Shown in pieces: positions 1-5,840 of a DNA stretch of 8,395 bases; positions within the stretch are counted from its first letter, which is position 1; every line of letters begins with the position of its first letter. The position numbers and the translations under genes were made by a program. A model generated the notes under the pieces. The model saw only the letters and a program-made list of their open reading frames with translations, did not search any database and had not been told where the DNA came from. This DNA comes from Nitrospinota bacterium (GTDB taxonomy: Bacteria > UBA8248 > JACPRG01): the NCBI GenBank assembly GCA_030740135.1, contig JASLXW010000154.1, forward strand, positions 1 through 8,395, read 5' to 3'.

Positions 1-1
1 C

Positions 2-67
2 TACCTGACGCCCGCCCAGGCCCTGGAAACATTCAAAAAAACGGCCCCCGTGTCTCATATGTCTTGA
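2..67 (+). CDS. Possible C-terminal end of an upstream gene (partial)
   Basis: Frame 2 is open from the window edge to a TGA at 65-67 and gives 21 residues starting YLTPAQALETFKK and ending in Met-Ser. The mix of residues looks like an ordinary protein C-terminus and the codons are GC-ended, unlike the sequence that follows. The fragment is too short to assign to a family. Frame 3 stops almost at once. Frame 1 stays open to 309, but its translation has no protein-like character. If real, the upstream gene runs in the same direction as the next gene but about 550 bases away, so co-transcription is uncertain. Confidence 0.3.
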   Translation, partial: YLTPAQALETFKKTAPVSHMS

Positions 68-615
68 ACCCATACATCCTCTTGATTTGTCATCGGTTTC
101 TATGTCTTAATGGTCGCGGACGAACCCTCGGAATTCTGAAAATCCAGCACGTTACGGGTTTTTCCACTTCCCCGCGACGGGGAAATTCCGGAGGCCCTTC
201 AAGGCTGATGAAAGAGACACCTGTCCAGAATTTTCAGGCCTGGGCGCAGCGCATCGGCCGCGTCACGCCGCGCAGGCTGATGAAGTTCCGTACGCGCGGC
301 CGGCCATAGCCCAGCGGACAGGGGTTTCGATGAAAATCCCGCCACGACATTTTGATTCGTAACCACCTCGAAATCCCTGATCTCGATGAATCGCGTCCGG
401 CGGCCCCGCCGGCCTGATGGATTTGGCGTGTTCATTCAGCGTGCGGGTTGAAGCCGCTTTTGAATGTTCGGCCGGTCCGGCGAGCGCTTGAGAAGGGATC
501 AACGAACGATTACCCATCGAAACAGCCCGGCGAGGCCGTTTTCATTAAGGGTGTTCTCCCGGCCGTTCAACCGGTGGAAGTCCAATCAGGGGGGGAGTTC
601 TCTCATATGGAGTGA
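68..615. other. Long intergenic stretch without a convincing gene
   Basis: I see no credible gene here. The first part, about 68-160, is clearly more AT-rich than the rest of the window. It contains a weak sigma-70-like pair, TTGATT at 82-87 and TCTTAA at 105-110 with a 17-base spacer, but this lies about 500 bases from the next gene. An 11-base direct repeat, AGGCTGATGAA, occurs at 202-212 and 274-284, 72 bases apart. A 33-codon ATG frame at 208-309 has GGAGG at 190-194, but the 13-base spacing is long and the product is unrecognised. No tRNA, rRNA or insertion-sequence end was recognised. The region may carry the promoter and control sites for the 616-2826 unit. Confidence 0.5.
589..615 (+). 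promoter_or_regulatory. G-rich Shine-Dalgarno followed by a two-codon start-stop frame
   Basis: A run of G ending in GGGGGAG (591-597) is placed 9 bases before an ATG at 607. That ATG reads Met-Glu and then TGA at 613-615, directly abutting the ATG at 616 that opens the [2Fe-2S] gene. A second ribosome-binding candidate, GGAG at 609-612, is only 3 bases from ATG 616 but 12 bases from an in-frame ATG at 625. The best-spaced Shine-Dalgarno therefore serves the two-codon frame rather than the gene. This could mean termination-reinitiation, or that translation really starts at 625. Confidence 0.3.
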
Positions 616-999
616 ATGGAAGCCATGGCGACGAAACCCAGAAAGATCAAGCAACGGGCGACGGTGAAAGTCTTTCGCTACGACCCCGAGAACAACCCGG
701 AGCCCTACTACGACACCTACGACGTTCCATTCGACGCCCAGAACAGCGTCCTGCAGGTTTTGACCGATATCCGGGAGCAGCAGGACCCGACCCTGGCGGT
801 GCGCGAATCCTGCTGGGTGGGGTGTTGTCTCATCTGCACGTACCGGATCAACGGGAAATCGAAGGTCACCTGCCGCACCCGGATGGACCAGGAAATGGTG
901 ATCGAGCCCCTGAAAAAAGAGCGCGTCGTCCGGGACCTGATCCAGCTCGAGCGGATGGACGCGGAAGACAGTGACAGCGATGACGGCGGGGAGGAGTAG
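616..999 (+). CDS. [2Fe-2S] protein, SdhB/FrdB N-terminal domain only
   Basis: This is a 127-residue electron-transfer protein that looks like the ferredoxin-type N-terminal half of a succinate dehydrogenase/fumarate reductase iron-sulfur subunit. It has the opening pattern VKVFRYDPE (17-25), the DPTL motif (57-60), and four cysteines C66, C71, C74 and C86 in the family spacing C-x4-C-x2-C-x11-C. It then has IEPLKKERVVRDL, matching the family's 'PL...v.kDL' end of domain. An extra cysteine, C70, sits next to C71. The C-terminal [4Fe-4S]/[3Fe-4S] domain of SdhB/FrdB (full length about 240 residues) is absent; instead the protein ends in an acidic tail rich in Asp, Ser and Glu. There is no signal peptide or membrane segment, so it is probably cytoplasmic. 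It ends 30 bases before the flavoprotein gene and very likely passes electrons to or from that protein's FAD. The start may be 616 or the in-frame ATG at 625. Confidence 0.88.
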   Translation: MEAMATKPRKIKQRATVKVFRYDPENNPEPYYDTYDVPFDAQNSVLQVLTDIREQQDPTLAVRESCWVGCCLICTYRINGKSKVTCRTRMDQEMVIEPLKKERVVRDLIQLERMDAEDSDSDDGGEE

Positions 1000-1029
1000 G
1001 CCCCGGCCCGTCTCACAAGGAGCTTCGAG

Positions 1030-2826
1030 ATGAAAGTCAACGGAACCGAAGTGAAGGTGGTCGAAACGGACCTTCTCATCATTGGGACGGAGGCGACAGG
1101 CGGAAAGGCGGCCCTGGAGGCGGCGGATCTTTTTCCCGATTGCCGGATCACCGTCGTCAACAAGCAGATCATTGCCAGAAGCGCGGTCACCATCACCGCC
1201 GTGGCCACGTACAACGCCGCCGTGAACCCCTACGACCATCCCGACATCCACACGGTGGACACCATCAACGGCGGCTCGCACCTGGCGGACCAGACGCTGA
1301 CGAAGGTCATGTGCGACCTCGGCCCGCAGTGCGTCCATGAGATGGAGGCGTGGGGATGCAAGTTCGCCCGCCAGGAGAAGAACCGCGAGCTCTTTGACTG
1401 CTTCGAGTACCCGGGGCACTCCAAGGCGCGGGGGGCGTACACCTTCCCCTATGGGACCACGGGCCGGAAGATGGTCCAGATCATGAAGCGGCAGATCCTC
1501 AAGCGCCCCAATGTCCAGGTTCTGAACGATACGTACATCTCGGACATCCTGATGGCCGACGGCCGGTGCGTGGGCGCGTTGGGCGTGAGCCTGGTCAACA
1601 CCCAACCCATTGTCTTCCGGGCCAAGGCGGTGATCATCGGCGCCGGCGGGGGGATGGAGATCTTCAGGAACAGCGACGCCGCCCGGGACGCCACCGGCAA
1701 CGGCTACGGCTGGGCCTACCGCGCCGGCAGCACGCTGATCGACATGGAGCTCGTCCAGTTTTTCCCCACCAACGTTGTGACGCCCAAGACGATGTACGCC
1801 CAGCAGTCCGTCGCGGTCATCCGGTACGCCCTCGGGGCCCGGCTCTACAACAACAAGGGCGAGCGCTTCATGCACCGCTACGACCCGGTGCGCGGGGAGT
1901 ACAGCACGCGGGACCTCACCTCCCGGGCCATGTGGATGGAGATCCTCGAGGGACGCGGCGGCCCCAACGGCGGGGTCTATCTCTCCGTCGCGCATCTGCC
2001 CGACAACGTCATCGACAACTGGGTCGCCAAGAACAACCCGGGCTACAACTTCGGCGGCGTGAAGCTCGAGGAGGAGGGCGTCGACATCAAGCGCGACGGC
2101 CTCGAAGTCGCTCCGATGGCGCACTTCTACCTGGGCGGCATCCTGATCAACGAGCGGTGCGAGTCGGACATCCCCGGCATGTACGCCGCGGGCGAGGTCG
2201 CGGGCAACCTCCACGGCGCGAACCGCCTCGGCGGAAACGCCCTCACCGACTGCCAGGTCTTCGGCAAGGTCGCGGGCGCCGAAGCCGCGAAATACGCCTC
2301 GACCCAAGAGGGGCTCGGGCCCGTCAACGAGGATCAGGTCCGGGACCTGGTCGGGAAGATCGACGCCATGTACAAGCGCGAGGAGGGAACCGCCCCCCAT
2401 GTGACGCGCGACAAGGTCCGCGACGCCTTGTACGACGTCAGCCTGGTCAAGCACGCGGACTGGATCGAAAAGGCCATGGGCATCCTGAAAGATGTGAGGG
2501 AAAACGACCTCCCCGCGGTCAGCCTGACCGGAAAGGCCGAGTCCTTCAACAAGGAGCTGATGCTCGCCCTGGAGAACGAAGACCTGCTCCTGACGGCCGA
2601 GCTTCACCTGAAAGGCGCCCTCATGCGCGAAGAGACCCGGGGGGCCCAGTGCCGCACCGATTTTCCGGATACGGACAACGAAAACTGGTGCAAGAACATC
2701 CTCTACCGCAAGGACGGCGACGACGTGAAGATGTGGACCCGGGACGTGGATTTTCACTTCTACAAGCCGGATTGGGTCGTCCAGAAGGAGAAAGAAGCGG
2801 CCGGCGCGGCTCGGACCGGGCAATGA
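1030..2826 (+). CDS. FAD-dependent fumarate reductase/succinate dehydrogenase-like flavoprotein subunit
   Basis: This 598-residue protein has the size and layout of SdhA/FrdA. The N-terminal dinucleotide-binding segment is DLLIIGTEATGG (14-25), with Glu at the second Gly position, as I recall from some members of this superfamily. The family substrate motif reads DMELVQFFPT (238-247). The TRD motif has the expected catalytic arginine R294, HFYLGGI starts at H365, and GANRLGGNAL carries R399. The C-terminal helical domain has 'TRGAQCRTDFPDTDNENW', the SdhA-type end. Two key residues are missing: the covalent-FAD histidine of the 'RSHT' motif is A52, and the substrate-binding histidine of 'QFHPT' is F245. 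FAD is therefore probably bound non-covalently, and the substrate may not be plain fumarate or succinate. AAGGAG at 1017-1022, 7 bases before ATG, supports the start. The partner is the [2Fe-2S] gene 30 bases upstream; no membrane anchor gene is seen. L-aspartate oxidase or another alpha,beta-enoate reductase are alternatives. Confidence 0.9.
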   Translation: MKVNGTEVKVVETDLLIIGTEATGGKAALEAADLFPDCRITVVNKQIIARSAVTITAVATYNAAVNPYDHPDIHTVDTINGGSHLADQTLTKVMCDLGPQCVHEMEAWGCKFARQEKNRELFDCFEYPGHSKARGAYTFPYGTTGRKMVQIMKRQILKRPNVQVLNDTYISDILMADGRCVGALGVSLVNTQPIVFRAKAVIIGAGGGMEIFRNSDAARDATGNGYGWAYRAGSTLIDMELVQFFPTNVVTPKTMYAQQSVAVIRYALGARLYNNKGERFMHRYDPVRGEYSTRDLTSRAMWMEILEGRGGPNGGVYLSVAHLPDNVIDNWVAKNNPGYNFGGVKLEEEGVDIKRDGLEVAPMAHFYLGGILINERCESDIPGMYAAGEVAGNLHGANRLGGNALTDCQVFGKVAGAEAAKYASTQEGLGPVNEDQVRDLVGKIDAMYKREEGTAPHVTRDKVRDALYDVSLVKHADWIEKAMGILKDVRENDLPAVSLTGKAESFNKELMLALENEDLLLTAELHLKGALMREETRGAQCRTDFPDTDNENWCKNILYRKDGDDVKMWTRDVDFHFYKPDWVVQKEKEAAGAARTGQ

Positions 2827-2831
2827 GGCGC

Positions 2832-2858
2832 GGCGGGCCGCGGCGTCCGCCGCCCGCC
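2832..2858 (+). terminator. GC-rich hairpin after the flavoprotein gene, weak terminator candidate
   Basis: GGCGGGC (2832-2838) can pair with GCCCGCC (2852-2858), a 7-bp all-GC stem with a 13-base loop that can itself form GCGGC/GCCGC. It starts 5 bases after the flavoprotein stop. No T-run follows, so it is not a textbook intrinsic terminator. It may only slow polymerase, protect the mRNA end, or reflect local GC-rich sequence. Confidence 0.2.
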
Positions 2859-2902
2859 CGGGGACCGTCCGATCACCCTGGGAGAAACCCGGCCCGGCGC
2901 GG

Positions 2903-2932
2903 TTGACTTGTCTTTTGTCCGCCGTCTACGAT
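2903..2932 (+). promoter_or_regulatory. Sigma-70-like promoter for the hydrolase-transporter unit
   Basis: TTGACT (2903-2908) matches the -35 consensus at five of six positions. TACGAT (2927-2932) matches the -10 consensus at four of six, with an 18-base spacer. Transcription would begin near 2939, giving a leader of about 96 bases before the ATG at 3036. A small inverted pair, AACA-CGT-TGTT (2939-2949), lies at the predicted start point and could be part of an operator, though its arms are only 4 bases. This is the best promoter-like sequence in the window and implies that the hydrolase gene is transcribed separately from the flavoprotein unit. Confidence 0.5.
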
Positions 2933-2983
2933 GAAAGCAACACGTTGTTATCGAGGGAGAAAAGTGACGCCTGCACGAAATGG

Positions 2984-3012
2984 ATCGGCCGGGCCATAGG
3001 CCGGAGGCCGAT
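2984..3012 (+). promoter_or_regulatory. Leader hairpin just before the hydrolase ribosome-binding site
   Basis: ATCGGCC (2984-2990) is complementary to GGCCGAT (3006-3012), and inside it GGCC (2992-2995) pairs with GGCC (2999-3002) around an ATA loop. The nested stem ends 8 bases before the strong ribosome-binding site AAAGGAGG (3021-3028). It could stabilise the leader or tune translation. There is no T-run for an attenuator, and I do not recognise a riboswitch class. Confidence 0.3.
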
Positions 3013-3035
3013 TCGGAAATAAAGGAGGTGGACCC

Positions 3036-3710
3036 ATGGCCCGTGACACGCTCGACACCCTCGCCAAAAAAGTGGACCCGAACAACGCGGCCCTTCTGGT
3101 CGTGGACGTCCAAAACGATTTCGCCGCCGAAGGCGGGATGATGGACCGCGAGGGGAACGACCTCAGCATGTCCCAGGGGATCATTCCCCGTTTGGAGCAG
3201 TTGATCGACGAGGCGCGGGAGGCGGACGTTCCGGTCATTTTCATCCGGAACGTCTACAACACCGACGCCAACTGGTACCTCTCGGACGTCTGGCTGGAGC
3301 AGGCCGCCCGGGTGCGGCAGGGAAGCTACGTCATCCACTCCGTGTGCGCCCCCGACTCCTGGGCGGGAGACTTCTACAAGGTCCGCCCGACGGAGAAGGA
3401 CGTCATCGTCACCAAGCACCGGTTCAGCGCGTTTCAGGACACCGACCTGGACCTGATCCTGCGAAGCCAGGGCGTTCGCACGCTCATCATGACGGGCATC
3501 GCCACAAACGTCTGCGTGGAGAGCACCGCCCGGGACGGCTTCTTCCGGGATTACTACATCGCCTTTACGTCGGACTGCACGGCCACCTTTTCAAAGGAAG
3601 ACCACGAAGGCACGTTGAAGAACATCCGCCGTTTCTTCGGAGAAGTCGTGAGCGCGGACGAAGTCGCGTCCTGCTGGAAGACAGCGGCGGTCAAGGCTGA
3701 GACGGTTTAG
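3036..3710 (+). CDS. Isochorismatase-family cysteine hydrolase, RutB-like amidase
   Basis: A 224-residue hydrolase of the isochorismatase-like fold, whose members cut C-N bonds in small amides such as ureidoacrylate, N-carbamoylsarcosine, biuret, maleamate and nicotinamide. The Asp-Lys-Cys triad is visible: D24 in LLVVDVQNDF, K127 in VTKHRFSAF, and C160 in GIATNVCVESTARD. The stretch around the nucleophile and the following GFFRDYY closely resembles, from memory, E. coli RutB (ureidoacrylate amidohydrolase), and the length is near RutB's. No signal peptide, so cytoplasmic. An excellent AAAGGAGG at 3021-3028 precedes the ATG by 7 bases. The gene is followed after 36 bases by an MFS transporter gene on the same strand, so uptake or export of its substrate or product is likely. 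The exact substrate cannot be read from sequence; ureidoacrylate itself is not proven because other rut genes are not seen. Confidence 0.9.
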   Translation: MARDTLDTLAKKVDPNNAALLVVDVQNDFAAEGGMMDREGNDLSMSQGIIPRLEQLIDEAREADVPVIFIRNVYNTDANWYLSDVWLEQAARVRQGSYVIHSVCAPDSWAGDFYKVRPTEKDVIVTKHRFSAFQDTDLDLILRSQGVRTLIMTGIATNVCVESTARDGFFRDYYIAFTSDCTATFSKEDHEGTLKNIRRFFGEVVSADEVASCWKTAAVKAETV

Positions 3711-3746
3711 AAGGACCCGGCCGCCGACTGGGAGGGATAATCCTCG

Positions 3747-5252
3747 ATGAAAGTGCATGCCCGGTTTCGACTTCCGAGGGCCGCCGGGACGCTCGTTTGG
3801 GTTGCTCTCTCGGTTGGGGGGCTTTTTTGCCTGCCCTCCGCCGTGTGGTCTCATGGCGCCGACGCGGGGATCAACGCGCCGATCTCCGAGCCCACGCTGG
3901 AGGCCTTTCGGGCTCCGGCGATCCTGTTCGGCGCGCTGCTCCTCGTTTGTCTCGTCGCCCTCCGCTTTCTGCGCGGATCGGAATACCTCGAGCGGGCGCG
4001 CGGCTTCAGCCGGAGCGCCCGGCTTATCCTGATGCGGGGTCCCTTCCTGGGCGTCGGTCTCGGCGTCTGGAACCTTCTGTTCAACCTCTATCTCCTGGCG
4101 CTGGGCTTCGAGACTACGTTCGTCGCCAAGATGATCGCCGTCAATTGGCTCCTGCACGGCCTGATGGTGATTCCCGCCGGGATGCTTTCGGACCTGTTCG
4201 GGCGGCGAAAGACCTACTTGGTCTCATACGCCGCGAACATCGTGTCCAAGGTTCTGTTGTTGATCACGCTGAACCCCGCGTGGCTGCTGGCGATCAACGC
4301 CTTCAACGGCGGGGCCGAGGGTTTTCACGCCATTGTGGGACCCCCCTTCCTGACCGAACAGAGCAAGCCCGAGGAGCGCGTTCACCTGTTCAGCCTGGAT
4401 TCGATCTTGAGAACCGGCTCCAGTTTCCTGGGCACGCTCGTCGCGGGGGTCTTGCCGCTTATGGTGGTGTTGACCGTGGGGGTCAGCTCCGGCGGCGCAT
4501 GGGCCTTTCGAGGGGCGCTGCTCCTGTCCTTGCCGTTCATTGCGGGGGCCTGGATCCCCATCTTCATGATTCGCGAGGACTGGCAGCGTCTGTCTCTGCG
4601 GAAGTGGTGGAGCGGCCTCCGGAGTTATCGCCACATCTCGATGCTGGCCCTGACCTCGGGGCTGATGAGCGTCGGCCTCGGGGCGACGGCGCCGTTCTTC
4701 AACATCTATTTCGTTTCCAAGCTGCACGCGACCACCGAGGACATCGGGTTGATCTTTTCCCTGGGCGCCCTGGCGGTGGCGTCGGCCACGTTCTTGACGC
4801 CGATGCTCGTTCAAAGGTGGGGCAAGGTGAACACGATTGTCTGGCTCAGAGTGGCCGGCATCCCCTTCGTCCTCATGATGGGCATGGCCGACAGCCTTCT
4901 TTTGGCGGCGGTTTCCTACTTTTTCGTTTTGATCCTGATCGGCTCCATTTTCCCCACGCTGGGGATGGTGGACCCGGTGCACCAGCTTTTTCCGATGGAG
5001 CTCGTTGAGCCCGGCGAGCGGGGGACAACCAACGGCGTCATTCACGCCTTCAAGGAGTTCCCCATGGCCATCGGCTCGGCGGTGGCCGGATTCTTCCTCG
5101 CCCAAAACCTGTGGCTCCCGACGTTTTGGATCGCGGCCATCTGTTATGCGGCGTCCTTCGTGATCTACCTGGTCTATTTCAAGCGCTTCGACGTTCGGGC
5201 CGACGCGGCCGCGCCTTCCGCCGCCGTCTCGGCGCCGAAAGGGGCCGCGTAA
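3747..5252 (+). CDS. Major facilitator superfamily (MFS) transporter with N-terminal extension
   Basis: A 501-residue integral membrane carrier. The core from about residue 97 to 487 is full of hydrophobic helices, compatible with 12 segments, and carries the MFS loop 2-3 signature GMLSDLFGRRK (145-155). In front of the core is an unusual extension: a signal-peptide-like hydrophobic stretch (about 15-33) ending in a small-residue/His-Gly region, a polar loop (36-52), and another hydrophobic segment (about 56-75). These could make 14 segments in all, or the first could be cleaved. The C-terminus is an Ala/Pro-rich cytoplasmic tail. GGAGGG at 3731-3736, 10 bases before the ATG, supports the start. 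It lies 36 bases after the hydrolase gene, so the two probably share an mRNA. Substrate and direction of transport are not evident; I see no marker for a specific drug or sugar subfamily. Confidence 0.9.
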   Translation: MKVHARFRLPRAAGTLVWVALSVGGLFCLPSAVWSHGADAGINAPISEPTLEAFRAPAILFGALLLVCLVALRFLRGSEYLERARGFSRSARLILMRGPFLGVGLGVWNLLFNLYLLALGFETTFVAKMIAVNWLLHGLMVIPAGMLSDLFGRRKTYLVSYAANIVSKVLLLITLNPAWLLAINAFNGGAEGFHAIVGPPFLTEQSKPEERVHLFSLDSILRTGSSFLGTLVAGVLPLMVVLTVGVSSGGAWAFRGALLLSLPFIAGAWIPIFMIREDWQRLSLRKWWSGLRSYRHISMLALTSGLMSVGLGATAPFFNIYFVSKLHATTEDIGLIFSLGALAVASATFLTPMLVQRWGKVNTIVWLRVAGIPFVLMMGMADSLLLAAVSYFFVLILIGSIFPTLGMVDPVHQLFPMELVEPGERGTTNGVIHAFKEFPMAIGSAVAGFFLAQNLWLPTFWIAAICYAASFVIYLVYFKRFDVRADAAAPSAAVSAPKGAA

Positions 5253-5295
5253 CGCGACACCGCCGACCGGAAATTCTCACCGGCACGCACCCGGG

Positions 5296-5323
5296 TTGGG
5301 CGGCAAGACAAAGGGGTTATAAG
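5296..5323 (+). promoter_or_regulatory. Weak promoter-like pair upstream of the amidohydrolase gene
   Basis: TTGGGC (5296-5301) and TATAAG (5318-5323) are 16 bases apart, and the second box is a locally AT-rich island in GC-rich sequence. It lies over 500 bases from the amidohydrolase start, so it would produce a very long leader. It is listed only because no better promoter is visible in this gap. Confidence 0.15.
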
Positions 5324-5370
5324 AAACATCGCATAGCCGCACCCCCTCCCCCCAAAGATTTCTCCTCTTT

Positions 5371-5387
5371 CCTGAAACATTTTCGGG
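5371..5387 (+). terminator. Weak hairpin after the transporter gene
   Basis: CCTGAAA (5371-5377) can pair with TTTCGGG (5381-5387) around a three-base loop, with one G-T pair, and is followed by a T-containing stretch (tttcgtgtgtct). It lies about 120 bases after the transporter stop. The stem is short and partly A-T, so this is a low-quality candidate for the end of the hydrolase-transporter transcript. Confidence 0.2.
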
Positions 5388-5840
5388 TTTCGTGTGTCTA
5401 ATCTCACAAGAAGCAAAGGAGGCCGGTCCTGATTTGGACGGGCGTCCGAGGTTGAAAACATCGGGCGGACCCCCATGGAAGCAGGCGGCGAGGTCCCCCG
5501 TTGATCTCCAGGCCCCAATGCCCGCGGGCGGGGCCGACGAGAAGTTCTCCCTCCCGAGCCGGGCGGCAACCCCTCCGTCGCCAGACACCCCCCCGCCCGG
5601 CTCGGGCTCCCCCCTCCCCTTCTTGCCAAGCTTTCCCGCGCGTGCCCTCCCCTTCGCGATTTTCATCGCCTTTCAACCGGCCGTCCCCTTTGAGAGAATA
5701 GAAGCGGACCGTCGCGCCCGGCTTGCCGCCGGTTGTTCGACGACGGCCGGCCGGGTGTTTGCCGAGGAGCGGCGGCGCTCACGGGCCGGATCGGACCTGT
5801 GCGGGTCATCGCGCCCGCGGGTTACAAATGAGGAGAGAAG

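Larger units (their letters stand above)
5253..5840. other. Intergenic stretch of about 590 bases without a convincing gene
   Basis: No recognisable gene on either strand. The plus strand is strikingly C-rich in places (5342-5353 and much of 5575-5630), which keeps several frames open but gives Pro/Arg-rich nonsense. An 8-base inverted repeat, caaccggc (5674-5681) and gccggttg (5728-5735), is separated by 46 bases. A strong ribosome-binding-like AAAGGAGG at 5415-5422 has no ATG or GTG near it; a TTG at 5434 opens a frame that runs into the next gene. The region presumably holds the end signals of the transporter unit and the promoter of the amidohydrolase gene, both weakly defined. Confidence 0.5.

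Noticed and set aside
36..49. Minus-strand hairpin ACGG-GGG-CCGT followed by seven T
   Set aside because: The stem is only 4 bp and there is no minus-strand gene whose end it would serve.
64..309. TTG-started 81-codon frame in the left non-coding stretch
   Set aside because: No ribosome-binding site is near the TTG, the product is not protein-like in composition, and it matches no family I recognise.
586..2823. Very long open frame on the minus strand opposite the flavoprotein and [2Fe-2S] genes (745 codons)
   Set aside because: It is the antisense shadow of two clearly recognisable genes. Its translation is Val/Asp/Leu/Arg-rich with no family motif, as expected opposite GC-rich coding DNA.
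5671..5699. TTTCAA and GAGAAT with a 17-base spacer as a promoter for the amidohydrolase gene
   Set aside because: Spacing is good but the -35 box matches consensus at only about three positions; too weak to annotate.
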